Of a DNA stretch of 64,000 nt, positions 7,508 through 16,936 are shown piece after piece. Origin of the DNA: Ensifer adhaerens (GTDB taxonomy: Bacteria > Pseudomonadota > Alphaproteobacteria > Rhizobiales > Rhizobiaceae); the NCBI RefSeq assembly GCF_002940685.1, contig NZ_PNFP01000016.1:141636-205635 (forward strand), written 5' to 3'. The translations under genes were made by a program, and so were the position numbers. How positions within the stretch are numbered: position 1 is the stretch's first letter; each line of letters opens with the position of its first letter. The notes beneath the pieces were generated by a model. It searched no databases, had not been told where the DNA came from, and worked only from the letters and a program-made list of their open reading frames with translations.

Positions 7508-8554
7508 TCAATCCTTCCCACTGTCCATGATGATCTGCAGCTTGATATCGGTCGGTCGCGCCGAGGCGGCTCGCTCGAAAGCCTTGATGCTGTCCTTGAA
7601 GCGGAACGTCTCGGTGATCAGCGGCTTCAGGTCGACCTTGCCCGAAGCGATCAGTTGCAGCGCCCGATCGAAGATGTTGGCATAGCGAAACACCGTTTCG
7701 ATGCGGACCTCCTTCGAGATCGCGCCGGGCACGTCGAACTGAACGGCTTCGACCGGCAGCCCGACCAGCACGATGGCACCGCCCGGGCGTACCAGGTTGA
7801 AGATGCCGGAGAATGCCTTTGCGCTGCCGCTCGCTTCAAAGACGACGTCCGCGCCCCAGCCGTCCGTCTCGGCGGAAATCACATCGACAAGAGAACCTTC
7901 GGCAATGTTGACCGGGGTGATGCCGGGATATTGCGCGGCGATCGCCAGTTTTTCGGCACTGAAATCGGAAATGAAGACGCGGCTGCAGCCGCCGGCAAGG
8001 GCGGCGAGCGCAACCATGATGCCGATCGGGCCACAGCCGATCACGGCCGCGACATCGCCGGGCACGATCCGGGCGCGGGCGGCCGCCTGCATGCCGATCG
8101 CGAAGGGTTCGACCATGGCACCCTCGGCAAAGGAGACATTATCAGGGAGCTTGTAGGTGAAGGCGGCCGGGTGGATGACGAAGGGCGCCAGCACCCCATG
8201 CACCGGCGGCGTCGCCCAGAAGCGCACCTTGGGGTCGACATTGTAGATGCCGAGCTTGGAAGCGCGGGAGGTCAGTTCCGGAACACCCGGCTCCATGCAG
8301 ACGCGGTCGCCGACGTCGAGCGTTTCGACATTGCTGCCGACTGCGACGACGGTGCCGGCCGCCTCATGCCCGAGCACCATCGGTTCGCGCACCACATAGG
8401 GGCCGATGGCGCCGTGGGTGTAGTAGTGCACGTCGCTGCCGCAGACGCCGACCGTGTGGATGGCGATCTTGACATCATCGGGACCAAGTTCCAGCGGGAG
8501 ATCGATCTCCCGGATTGCGAGCTTGCCTTTTTGCTCGAGGACCAACGCTTGCAT
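7508..8554 (-). CDS. Zinc-type polyol dehydrogenase, xylitol/sorbitol dehydrogenase family
   Basis: A 348-residue medium-chain dehydrogenase expected to oxidise a polyol to a ketose (xylitol to D-xylulose or a similar substrate) with NAD. The catalytic zinc region is visible as [10 protein letters not shown] (near 37-46) with GHE downstream. The Rossmann motif is IGCGPIG (near 175). The segment that carries four structural-zinc cysteines in many relatives (after EPGVP) lacks them, a pattern I associate with the xylitol dehydrogenase branch. The ATG at 8554, preceded by AAGGA, is preferred over a start 12 codons upstream. The gene sits between the permeases and the ATPase of one importer, so it probably acts on the imported polyol. 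Confidence 0.88.
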   Translation of the reverse strand: MQALVLEQKGKLAIREIDLPLELGPDDVKIAIHTVGVCGSDVHYYTHGAIGPYVVREPMVLGHEAAGTVVAVGSNVETLDVGDRVCMEPGVPELTSRASKLGIYNVDPKVRFWATPPVHGVLAPFVIHPAAFTYKLPDNVSFAEGAMVEPFAIGMQAAARARIVPGDVAAVIGCGPIGIMVALAALAGGCSRVFISDFSAEKLAIAAQYPGITPVNIAEGSLVDVISAETDGWGADVVFEASGSAKAFSGIFNLVRPGGAIVLVGLPVEAVQFDVPGAISKEVRIETVFRYANIFDRALQLIASGKVDLKPLITETFRFKDSIKAFERAASARPTDIKLQIIMDSGKD

Positions 8555-8586
8555 GAAGAATTTCCTTGTTTTTTCAGTCTTGGGAT

Positions 8587-9408
8587 TCATTGGGTCTTGC
8601 GCTTGAAGGCGCTGTTGAGCATGCCGCTTAGAACCCCGATGAAGAGCAGCGGCGGGATGGAGAGCAGCACGACGGATGCGTTGAGGATGCCCCAGGGCAC
8701 GTCGCGACCGAGCTGCGTCAGCTCCGAGGCGACGATCGGCAACGTCTTGGCGTCGGACGTCGTCAGCATCAACGCAATCAGGAATTCGTTCCAGACGAGC
8801 ACGAAGGCAAAGGCGACAGCGCCGATCAGCGACCGAAGGGCAATCGGCAGCGCGATAAGGAAGAAGATCGCATAAGGACCGTAGCCATCGACGCGGGCAG
8901 CCTCCTCGACTTCCTTCGGCACCCGCGCAAAGGCCGGAACACTCAGCCAGATGATGGTCGCGAGCGTCAGCAGCGAATAGGTGACGATCATCGACAGGCG
9001 CGTGTCATAAAGCCCGAAATCGAGCCAGATCACCATCAGCGGAATGGCGATCGCTACCGGCGGCAGGAAGCGCAGCGACAGTACGAAGAACTGAATGTCG
9101 CGGGACCAGCGGTTGGGATAGCGCGCGATCGCATAGGCGGCCGGCAGGCCGAGGACGGCACCGATCAGCACCGCGGCGGCCGATATCAGCAGCGAATTGA
9201 CGAGGCCGGCAAAGACGCTTTCGCGACCGAGCACATAGGCGAAGTTGTCGAGCGTTGGCTCGAAGATGAAGAGCGGTGTCGGGGTGACGATGTCGACGCG
9301 GTTCTTGAAGGCGTTGAGTGTCGTCCAGACCATCGGGAAGACGGCGGAGAAGGCGGCGAGGCCAAGGATCAGCCGGCCGATGAGACGGCCAATGGTGTGA
9401 GCGGTCAT
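8587..9408 (-). CDS. Sugar/polyol ABC transporter permease (MalG type)
   Basis: A 273-residue inner-membrane permease with about six transmembrane helices. The EAA loop that contacts the ATPase reads [21 protein letters not shown] near 185-205. The first helix is near 12-33 and the C-terminus is basic (FKRKTQ). The start ATG overlaps the stop of the upstream permease by one base (TGATG), which indicates translational coupling. A longer frame extends upstream but only overlaps the other permease gene in another frame. It pairs with that permease to form the channel. Confidence 0.93.
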   Translation of the reverse strand: MTAHTIGRLIGRLILGLAAFSAVFPMVWTTLNAFKNRVDIVTPTPLFIFEPTLDNFAYVLGRESVFAGLVNSLLISAAAVLIGAVLGLPAAYAIARYPNRWSRDIQFFVLSLRFLPPVAIAIPLMVIWLDFGLYDTRLSMIVTYSLLTLATIIWLSVPAFARVPKEVEEAARVDGYGPYAIFFLIALPIALRSLIGAVAFAFVLVWNEFLIALMLTTSDAKTLPIVASELTQLGRDVPWGILNASVVLLSIPPLLFIGVLSGMLNSAFKRKTQ

Positions 9409-10268
9409 CACTGAACCCTCTTCCAGATGAAGGTGAAGGCGATCGAGGTGGCGATCATCATCAGAACCGCCATGCTGGAGGCATAGGAGATGCGGCCGGA
9501 CTCGATGAAGCCTTGCGAGAAGGCGTACATGTCGAGCGTTTCGGTTGAGATGCCGGGGCCGCCGCGGGTCATGACGTAGATCAGGTCGAAGGCGCGCAGC
9601 GACTCGATCATCTTGACGAAGGCAAGCGAGATCAGCGGCGCCTTCAGCATCGGCAGCGCGATGAAGGCATAGATCTCCCAGGTCCGAGCATGGTCGAGTT
9701 TTGCGGCCTCGAACGGCTGCGGTGGCAAAGTCTCCAGCAGTTTCAGAACGATGACAGCGAAGAACAGGCCCCATTGCCAGACGTCCACTAGCGCAACGGT
9801 CGCAAGTGCCGTCGCCGGATTGGAGAGCAGGTCGAGCGGCTGGCCAGTAATCGCCTTGTAGGGGTAGGTGGCGATGCCATAGAGCGGATGGAAGGCGAAC
9901 TTCCAGACGAAGGCGGCCGATACCCGCGGCAGGATGACCGGCACCAGAAACAGAAGCGCCAGCAGATTGCGCGTGCGCGGCGAGACGCATTCGAACAGCA
10001 GGATGCCAAGGCCGACGGCGATCAGGAGCGTCATGCCGACGGTCACCGCTTCCCAGGTAAGAGAGACGCCGATGGCGTTGATGAAGCGCCGATCCGAGAA
10101 CAGGTCGATGTAGTTGGCAAAGCCGATAAGATTGCCGTCGGGACGACTGAGCTCCCGGTTCTGGAAGGAAATGTAGATCGCATAAGCCGTCGGCACGAGG
10201 GCGAGAACGGCGAGGATCCCCATGGCCGGGGTGAGGAACACCGCCGGCAGGTTGTTTTTTTGGCTCAT
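9408..10268 (-). CDS. Sugar/polyol ABC transporter permease (MalF type)
   Basis: A 286-residue permease with about six membrane helices, the first near 8-34. The EAA motif reads FEAAKLDHARTWEIYAFIALP near 191-211. It is the first permease gene after the binding protein and is coupled to the second permease by a one-base overlap. A 96-nt gap containing small hairpins separates it from the binding-protein gene, consistent with the usual higher expression of the binding protein. Confidence 0.93.
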   Translation of the reverse strand: MSQKNNLPAVFLTPAMGILAVLALVPTAYAIYISFQNRELSRPDGNLIGFANYIDLFSDRRFINAIGVSLTWEAVTVGMTLLIAVGLGILLFECVSPRTRNLLALLFLVPVILPRVSAAFVWKFAFHPLYGIATYPYKAITGQPLDLLSNPATALATVALVDVWQWGLFFAVIVLKLLETLPPQPFEAAKLDHARTWEIYAFIALPMLKAPLISLAFVKMIESLRAFDLIYVMTRGGPGISTETLDMYAFSQGFIESGRISYASSMAVLMMIATSIAFTFIWKRVQ

Positions 10269-10301
10269 GTCATGACGTCCTGCGGCTGAACGCGAAACGC
10301 G

Positions 10302-10319
10302 CCACCGATGGTGCGGTGG
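10302..10319 (-). terminator. Small hairpin between binding protein and first permease
   Basis: CCACCG at 10302-10307 and CGGTGG at 10314-10319 are exact complements with a 6-nt loop, in the gap after the binding-protein stop. Such intercistronic stems commonly protect or attenuate ABC operon transcripts. Weak on its own. Confidence 0.35.
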
Positions 10320-10364
10320 GCCACCGACCGGCTTTCCGCCTGCCGATGGCCCTGGGAGGAACGG

Positions 10365-11642
10365 TTACTGGCTGCGGGCAACCAAGTCCTTGGCAAAGCC
10401 GTCGAGCTCGTCGAGGCCTTCCTTGATGTCGGTGCGCGTTCCGGTGATCAGCTCCTCGAGGATGATGCCCCAGCGGTCGCCAAGATCAGGCCATTGCGGG
10501 TTCTGCCAGAAGTTGACGGCGGTGACCTTGCCGGTATCGGCGAGCGCCTGGCCGAGATCGGGGCCGTAGAGTTCGGCGAATTTCGGGCTGGTCATGATGC
10601 TGGTGCGATTGAGTTCGCTAAACTGTCCAGCTTCGAGCCGCCGGGCCTCGTTTTCCTTCGAGGTCGCCCAAGCGACGAACAGACCGGCGCAGGCCTTGGA
10701 GGCCTCATCCTTGTTGGCCTTCATGCCGATCGCGAGACCATGGCCGTAGCCGCCGCCCGTCAGCGGTGCCGGAGGCGGCAGATAGCCGACCTTGCCGGCC
10801 ACCTTCGAGGACTTCGGATCGATCGCCATGCCGACGAGCGGCGTGGATTCGATCAGCATCGCCACCTGGCCGGAGGTAAATGCACCAACCGCTTCGTCCC
10901 AGCCGCCGGTCTGGCTGCCCGGTGCCGAGTACTTGAAGAGTTCGAGATAGGTCTCGGTCGCCTTGACCGCCTGTTCGCCGTCAAAAACCGGCGTCTTGCC
11001 GTCGAACCAGTTGCCGCCAAAGCCCTTGAAGAATGGCATCCAGCGCCAGACATTGGCGCCCGAACCGCGCTGGCCGCGAAGGGCCGTGCCGTAGATGCCC
11101 TGGTCGGGCTGGTTGAGCTTCTTCACTGCGGCAACATATTCATCGAGCGTCTTCGGCGGCGTAATGCCAGCTGCCTCGAGCAGGTCCTTGCGGTAGACCA
11201 TCAGGTCGCCGCCGCCGGTGACCGGCGCAAACCAGACCTTGCCGTCATAGGTGGCAACCTTCTGCCGGCCCGGATCGAAATCGGCGTAGTCGTATTCCGC
11301 CGGATAATAATCCGTCAGCGGCGCGACCCAGCCGGCCGACGCAAACAGCGCCACATTGGCTTCGTCGATGTAGTAGACGTTGTATTTGCCGATGGTCGAG
11401 GCGTCGGCCTTGGTCTTGGCGCGCCGATCGTTTTCGTTGAGATAGTCGATCTCGAAGGATGCGCCGCCGGATAGCTTCTCGAATTCGGACTTGTAGTCCT
11501 CAAGAAGCGTCAGCCCGTCGCGCGGCTGGGCCAGCACCTTGATCGTGCCGGAGCATTCGGCCGCGACCGCAAGAGTCGTCAGGCCGGTGGAAAAAAGGCA
11601 TGCAAACGCGATGCTCGAAACGAGCGTTTTGGCTTTAGTCAT
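10365..11642 (-). CDS. Polyol/sugar ABC transporter periplasmic binding protein
   Basis: A 425-residue extracellular solute-binding protein of the family 1 (MalE/UgpB-like) type. The leader MTKAKTLVSSIAFACLFSTG has a hydrophobic core and AVAA as the likely cut near residue 28. The mature part starts with GTIKVLAQPRDG, and it has the expected length for this class. It is the first gene of a five-gene operon (binding protein, two permeases, polyol dehydrogenase, ATPase). The AraC regulator lies just upstream on the same strand. The dehydrogenase suggests a pentitol or hexitol ligand, but the sequence alone does not settle this. Confidence 0.92.
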   Translation of the reverse strand: MTKAKTLVSSIAFACLFSTGLTTLAVAAECSGTIKVLAQPRDGLTLLEDYKSEFEKLSGGASFEIDYLNENDRRAKTKADASTIGKYNVYYIDEANVALFASAGWVAPLTDYYPAEYDYADFDPGRQKVATYDGKVWFAPVTGGGDLMVYRKDLLEAAGITPPKTLDEYVAAVKKLNQPDQGIYGTALRGQRGSGANVWRWMPFFKGFGGNWFDGKTPVFDGEQAVKATETYLELFKYSAPGSQTGGWDEAVGAFTSGQVAMLIESTPLVGMAIDPKSSKVAGKVGYLPPPAPLTGGGYGHGLAIGMKANKDEASKACAGLFVAWATSKENEARRLEAGQFSELNRTSIMTSPKFAELYGPDLGQALADTGKVTAVNFWQNPQWPDLGDRWGIILEELITGTRTDIKEGLDELDGFAKDLVARSQ

Positions 11643-11709
11643 TGTGAAAAGACCTCCCCAGGTCTGCGATGCGCGCCGGATACTCCTCAGGTCCGGTGCG
11701 TCTCCTCAT

Positions 11710-11725
11710 AGCGAACCGTTTCGCT
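11710..11725. promoter_or_regulatory. Inverted repeat AGCGAA-CCGT-TTCGCT upstream of the polyol operon
   Basis: Exact 6-bp arms separated by 4 nt lie 68 bp upstream of the binding-protein ATG, in the 225-bp gap between it and the AraC gene. The symmetry resembles LacI-type operators more than AraC direct repeats, so the binding factor is not clear. Confidence 0.4.
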
Positions 11726-11867
11726 GATCCTGATGATAGACCTTACACTCCGCCGAACTAGCGTGCCCGATGCGGCGATTCTATACTTTCATGCGGAGTT
11801 CTACCCACATAGGACTATTTGCAGCGCAGCAAATGCAAGGATTCATCGTTGGCGCCGAAAATTGCGC

Positions 11868-12818
11868 CTAGGAGCGGGAGGTCCGGCGCTGGCTGGTCAG
11901 CCGCCGGTAAGCCGATGGCGTCATCTTGTGCTGACGCAGGAAGGTGCGGTTGAAATTCGAGATGTTGAGATAGCCAACCTCGAAGCAGATGTCGGTGATC
12001 GGCATGTCGGTCTCGGCGAGCAGCTTGCAGGCCTGCCAGATCCTCAGCTTGTTCACGTGGTCGGTAAAGGTGTTGCCGGTGTTCTTCTTGAAGAAACGCG
12101 AAAAGGCGGTTTCGCTCATCCCGGCGCCTTCGGCGAGATCGGCCAGATGGATGTCGGTGGCGATGTTCTCGTAGATGAAGGCAAGCGCCCGGCGCAGCAC
12201 ATCCAGCGATTCCTGATCGAGTTCCGGCGCGAATTCCGGCGATGACAGCAGCTCGTACTCCTCGGTGTTGACCAGGAGGTCCAGCAACTGGATGAAGAGC
12301 GAAAGGCGTGAGAGCCCCTTGAGGCCGCCCATTCGTTCGATCAGGTCCGCGCCCTGCCGGCGGGCGTCCCCGTGAAACACCAGCCCGCGCTCAGCGCGGG
12401 CAAAGAAGGCTTCGAGTTCTGCAAATTCCGGCAGCGCGTCGGTGATCTCGCGCATCCGGTCCGGATGAAACTGCATGACGATGTCGCGCCCTTCGATCAC
12501 CTCGCCGGGCTCGGTGACCGTCACCCAGTCATGCGGCAGGTTGCTGCCGATGACGGTGAGATAACCCGGACCGAACTGGCCGATATGGTCGCCGACGAAG
12601 GCAAGGCCTGTGGCCTTGCGGATGAGATGGATTTCGATCTCCGGATGGAAGTTCCAGACGTTGCGTTCCCAGGGATAGTTGTCGAGACGCCAGAGGAAGC
12701 TTTCGTTGACGCCGGTGACGATGTGCTCGAAGGTCGGCGGGTTCGTTGCGAGCGAAGCGGGCTTTGCCGGCGCGCGTTTTGAACCTCGCGCCGGACTCAT
12801 CGCATGATCCTCGTCCAT
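11868..12818 (-). CDS. AraC-family transcriptional regulator
   Basis: A 316-residue regulator. Residues about 45-150 form a cupin-like ligand-binding domain (FHPEIEIHLI, GFGPGYLTVIG-type strands). The C-terminal two helix-turn-helix motifs cover about 210-310, with DIHLADLAEGAGMSETAFSRFFKK and the family hallmark ITDICFEVGYLNISNFNRTFLRQHKMTP-type second half. It is located just upstream of the polyol importer operon on the same strand, so it is probably its activator. Start is uncertain by six codons: ATG at 12818 or at 12800. Confidence 0.9.
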   Translation of the reverse strand: MDEDHAMSPARGSKRAPAKPASLATNPPTFEHIVTGVNESFLWRLDNYPWERNVWNFHPEIEIHLIRKATGLAFVGDHIGQFGPGYLTVIGSNLPHDWVTVTEPGEVIEGRDIVMQFHPDRMREITDALPEFAELEAFFARAERGLVFHGDARRQGADLIERMGGLKGLSRLSLFIQLLDLLVNTEEYELLSSPEFAPELDQESLDVLRRALAFIYENIATDIHLADLAEGAGMSETAFSRFFKKNTGNTFTDHVNKLRIWQACKLLAETDMPITDICFEVGYLNISNFNRTFLRQHKMTPSAYRRLTSQRRTSRS

Positions 12819-12854
12819 CCCGTGCCTATCGGACGTCTCCTTTGGAGAAGGGGC

Positions 12855-12879
12855 GGCCGCCTATCGCTGTCAGGCGGCC
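12855..12879 (-). terminator. Hairpin downstream of pepT
   Basis: GGCCGCC at 12855-12861 and GGCGGCC at 12873-12879 are exact complements around an 11-nt loop. It begins about 17 nt past the pepT stop and could end the pepT transcript before the AraC gene. Confidence 0.45.
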
Positions 12880-12895
12880 CGTTACTGGAAAAATG

Positions 12896-14128
<1,233 letters not shown>

Positions 14129-14190
14129 GAGCGGGATCCAATGCTGGTGGGCGTGGAACCGCTATACTCCCGCGTCACGATTCCTCAAAC

Positions 14191-14376
14191 CGGATTCGGT
14201 GGAGGGAATGTCGAGGCTATTGGCCCAGGCCCGTAACGTCTGGTGGTCGATAAGAAAGCCTGCGTCGACATCTGAAATGCTTCGAGTGTCAAATGGCGTC
14301 GTCTTTCGTCCCGGTCGACCTTTACCGTCCGCGGCAACAGGTCGTCGGCAGTCGGTTCTTTCGGTTCCCTTTGCAT
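14191..14376 (-). pseudogene. Possible frameshifted remnant of a small CopG-like antitoxin gene
   Basis: In one frame the segment reads DVDAGFLIDHQTLRAWANSL, which resembles the conserved C-terminus of small rhizobial CopG/RHH-type antitoxins. The N-terminal part that would lead into it, ending HLTLEAF, is in the neighbouring frame, so a single-base shift near 14270 would join them. No toxin gene follows. The alternative is that a continuous 78-codon frame (14162-14398) is a real small gene, which I consider less likely. The region is the 309-bp gap between pepT and hpaI and otherwise holds nothing recognisable. Confidence 0.35.
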
Positions 14377-14437
14377 CTCCTTGGTCAGATTGAATCATGA
14401 CGATTGTCTCCGACCAAGTCGATGCACCGAGCGCGCT

Positions 14438-15250
14438 TCAGTAAGTGCCGCCCGATCGCCCTGTCGTTCCGGCATCGCCACTCCGAGCTTTGAACTCCGC
14501 AGCGAGCTTGGACGTCGCGCCGACCAGCAGGCTGACGTCGTTGCCGACGGCGACGAAGGTGGCGCCAAGTTCGAGGTAGCGGCGGGCAAGCGCCGGATCG
14601 GACGTAAGAATGCCGGCCGCTTTCCCGTGCGACTGAATGCGCAGCAGCGCCGCTTCGACCGCCTCCTGCACTTCCGGCGCGCCCGGCTTGCCGAGGAAAC
14701 CCATGTCGGCGGCGAGGTCGGCCGGGCCGATGAACACGCCATCGACGCCGTCGGTCGTCGCGATCGCGTCGAGCGCGGCGAGACCGGCGCGGCTCTCGAT
14801 CTGTACGAGCAGGCAGATCTCGTCATTGGCGGTCTGCAGATAATCCGGGATGCGGTTGAAGGCCGACGCGCGGGCAAGGGCAGCGCCGACGCCGCGCACC
14901 CCATGCGGCGGGTAACGCACGGCCCGCACCAGCGCGCGGGCCTGTTCGGCGCTTTCGACCATCGGCACCAGAAGCGTCTGTGCGCCGATGTCGAGGATCT
15001 GCTTGATCATCCAGGTTTCGCCGATCGGCGGGCGCACGATCGCGTGGCTTGGCGACGCTGAAAGCGCCTGAAGCTGCGCTGCCAGAAGCGGCACGTCGTT
15101 CGGGGCATGCTCGGCATCGATCAGCAGCCAGTCGAAACCGGCGCCGCCGCAGACCTCGGCGGTATAGGGGTTGGCAAGCGCCAGCCAGAGCCCGATCTGC
15201 GGGCGCTTCTCGGCGAGCGCCTGTTTGAATGGATTGCGCGGAGCGGGCAT
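14438..15250 (-). CDS. hpaI: 4-hydroxy-2-oxoheptane-1,7-dioate aldolase
   Basis: A 270-residue class II aldolase of the HpcH/HpaI family. It splits 4-hydroxy-2-oxoheptanedioate into pyruvate and succinate semialdehyde, the final step of homoprotocatechuate meta-cleavage. The TIM-barrel markers are [10 protein letters not shown] near 44-53, with the catalytic His, QIESRAGL near 150 for the metal-binding Glu, and [14 protein letters not shown] near 173-186. It is the last gene of the hpa operon, 8 nt after hpaH. Confidence 0.92.
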   Translation of the reverse strand: MPAPRNPFKQALAEKRPQIGLWLALANPYTAEVCGGAGFDWLLIDAEHAPNDVPLLAAQLQALSASPSHAIVRPPIGETWMIKQILDIGAQTLLVPMVESAEQARALVRAVRYPPHGVRGVGAALARASAFNRIPDYLQTANDEICLLVQIESRAGLAALDAIATTDGVDGVFIGPADLAADMGFLGKPGAPEVQEAVEAALLRIQSHGKAAGILTSDPALARRYLELGATFVAVGNDVSLLVGATSKLAAEFKARSGDAGTTGRSGGTY

Positions 15251-15258
15251 GGTCTGTC

Positions 15259-16062
15259 CTATTCGAAGTAGCAGCTGACGGTGCCGGAGGGGCCGAAGTC
15301 GGCGACGATGGTGTCGCCATGGCGGGCCTCGACCGGACGGATGAAGGAACCGGCAAGCACAATCTGGCCGGCCTCGATGCGATCGCCATAGAGCGAAAGG
15401 CGGTTGGCGAGCCAGGCGATGCCGCGGGCCGGATGGTTGAGCACGCCGGCGCCGAGCCCGGTCTCCTCCACCTCGGCGTTGCGCGAGACGATCGCACCCA
15501 TCCAGCGCATGTCGATCGCATCGGGCCGCATCTGCCGCCCACCGAGAACGATGCCGGCATTGGCGGCATTGTCGGAGATGGTATCGACGATGGTGCGCGC
15601 CTTCTTCGTCTCCGGATCGACGCGCAGGATGCGGGTGTCCAGGATTTCGAGTGCCGGCGTCACGTAATCGGTGGCGTTCAGCACGTCGAAGACGGTGACG
15701 TTGGGCCCCGCGAGCGGTGCCTTCATCACGAAGGCGATCTCGGCCTCGATGCGTGGCTGGATGAAACGATTGCCCGGAACGCGCGCGCCATCCTCGAACA
15801 GCATGTCGTCGAAGAGCACGCCGGAATCTGGGATGTCGATGTTCAGCGCAGATTGCATTGCCTTCGAGGTGAGGCCGATCTTCCAGCCGATCACCCGGCG
15901 CCCCGCGGCGATCTTCTTTTTCACCCAGGCGGACTGGACGGCATAGGCGTCGTCCATGGTCATTTCAGGATGTTTGAGTGACAGCAGCCCGGTCTGGACA
16001 CGCTCGCGTTCGGCGGTGTCGAGGGCGATGGCCGCCGCCTCGATCTGGGACTTTTCGAGCAT
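15259..16062 (-). CDS. hpaH: 2-oxo-hept-4-ene-1,7-dioate hydratase
   Basis: A 267-residue hydratase related to MhpD. It adds water to 2-oxohept-4-ene-1,7-dioate to give the substrate of HpaI. Family landmarks include [10 protein letters not shown] near 55-64, a metal-binding pattern in RIEAEIAFV near 105-113, and the C-terminal [26 protein letters not shown] end. The ATG at 16062, 4 nt after the hpaG stop, is chosen over an upstream in-frame start because the extension only overlaps hpaG. Confidence 0.93.
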   Translation of the reverse strand: MLEKSQIEAAAIALDTAERERVQTGLLSLKHPEMTMDDAYAVQSAWVKKKIAAGRRVIGWKIGLTSKAMQSALNIDIPDSGVLFDDMLFEDGARVPGNRFIQPRIEAEIAFVMKAPLAGPNVTVFDVLNATDYVTPALEILDTRILRVDPETKKARTIVDTISDNAANAGIVLGGRQMRPDAIDMRWMGAIVSRNAEVEETGLGAGVLNHPARGIAWLANRLSLYGDRIEAGQIVLAGSFIRPVEARHGDTIVADFGPSGTVSCYFE

Positions 16063-16066
16063 GACG

Positions 16067-16936
16067 TCAGGCCTCGTCGGCGACAGGGTTGATGAGCGTG
16101 CCGATGCCTTCGGCCTCGATCTCGACGACATCACCGGGCTTCAGCCAGATCGGAGGATCGAAGCGGGCGCCGGCCCCGGTTGGCGTGCCGGTCACGATGA
16201 CGTCGCCCGGAACCAGCGTCGTGAAGGTCGAGACATAGTTGATGATCTTGCGGAAGGAGAAGATCATCCGGCTCGTGCGGTCCTGCTGGCGTACCTCGCC
16301 GTTCACCCGGGTTTCCAGCCTGATATCGGCAAGCTGGGCCTCATCCGTAAAGGGCACCAGCCAGGGACCGATCGAGCCGGTGCGATCGAAGTTCTTGCCC
16401 TGGGTGACGTTGAACTTGGCGTGGCGCACCCAGTCGCGGATCGTGCCCTCATTGCAGAGCGAAAGTGCTGCGATATGGTCGAGGGCGCTCGCCTCGGGGA
16501 TGCGACGGCCGCCTTTGCCGATGACGATGACGATCTCGCCTTCGTAGTCGAGCTGCGGACTCTCCGGTGGGCGGATCAGCGGCTGACCGTGACCGGTGAA
16601 CGAGCGCGGAAAGCGGATGAACAGCGACGGGTTGGCGGGTGCTGCCTGGCCGTCCTTGTATTCCTCGTTGCGGTCGGGGAAATTGACGCCGACGCAGATG
16701 ATCTTTTCCGGCGCCGGCACCGGGATTTCGTAGCGGATGTCATCAAGCGAGCAGTCGGCTGCCAATCCCGCCGCCTGTTCTGCAAGCCGGGTAAGGGCGC
16801 CCGCCTCGATGACTTCGCGCAGGGTCGGGTAGGTCGATCCGTGACGTTTGGAGAGGTCGATCAGGCCATTGCCGGAAACGAGACCGTAGCCCCGCCGATC
16901 TCCGACAGAAAAGGTGACGAAACGGGGAGGGGTCAT
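16067..16936 (-). CDS. hpaG: HpaG-type decarboxylase/isomerase (fumarylacetoacetate hydrolase fold)
   Basis: A 289-residue FAH-fold protein. In this pathway the fold carries out decarboxylation of 5-oxopent-3-ene-1,2,5-tricarboxylate and isomerisation of the product. The metal-binding triad region is visible in DYEGEIVIVIGK, and the family signatures ICVGVNFPDRNEEY and VIVTGTPTGAGARFDPP are clear. The start ATG overlaps the decarboxylase stop as ATGA. In enterobacteria HpaG is a duplicated two-domain protein; here only one domain of this length is found, so whether it performs both reactions is uncertain. Confidence 0.82.
   Translation of the reverse strand: MTPPRFVTFSVGDRRGYGLVSGNGLIDLSKRHGSTYPTLREVIEAGALTRLAEQAAGLAADCSLDDIRYEIPVPAPEKIICVGVNFPDRNEEYKDGQAAPANPSLFIRFPRSFTGHGQPLIRPPESPQLDYEGEIVIVIGKGGRRIPEASALDHIAALSLCNEGTIRDWVRHAKFNVTQGKNFDRTGSIGPWLVPFTDEAQLADIRLETRVNGEVRQQDRTSRMIFSFRKIINYVSTFTTLVPGDVIVTGTPTGAGARFDPPIWLKPGDVVEIEAEGIGTLINPVADEA

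Noticed and set aside
6644..8875. A 743-codon open frame on the plus strand over the ATPase and polyol dehydrogenase genes
   Set aside because: Composition and order of charged residues are typical of antisense frames; both minus-strand genes have complete motifs.
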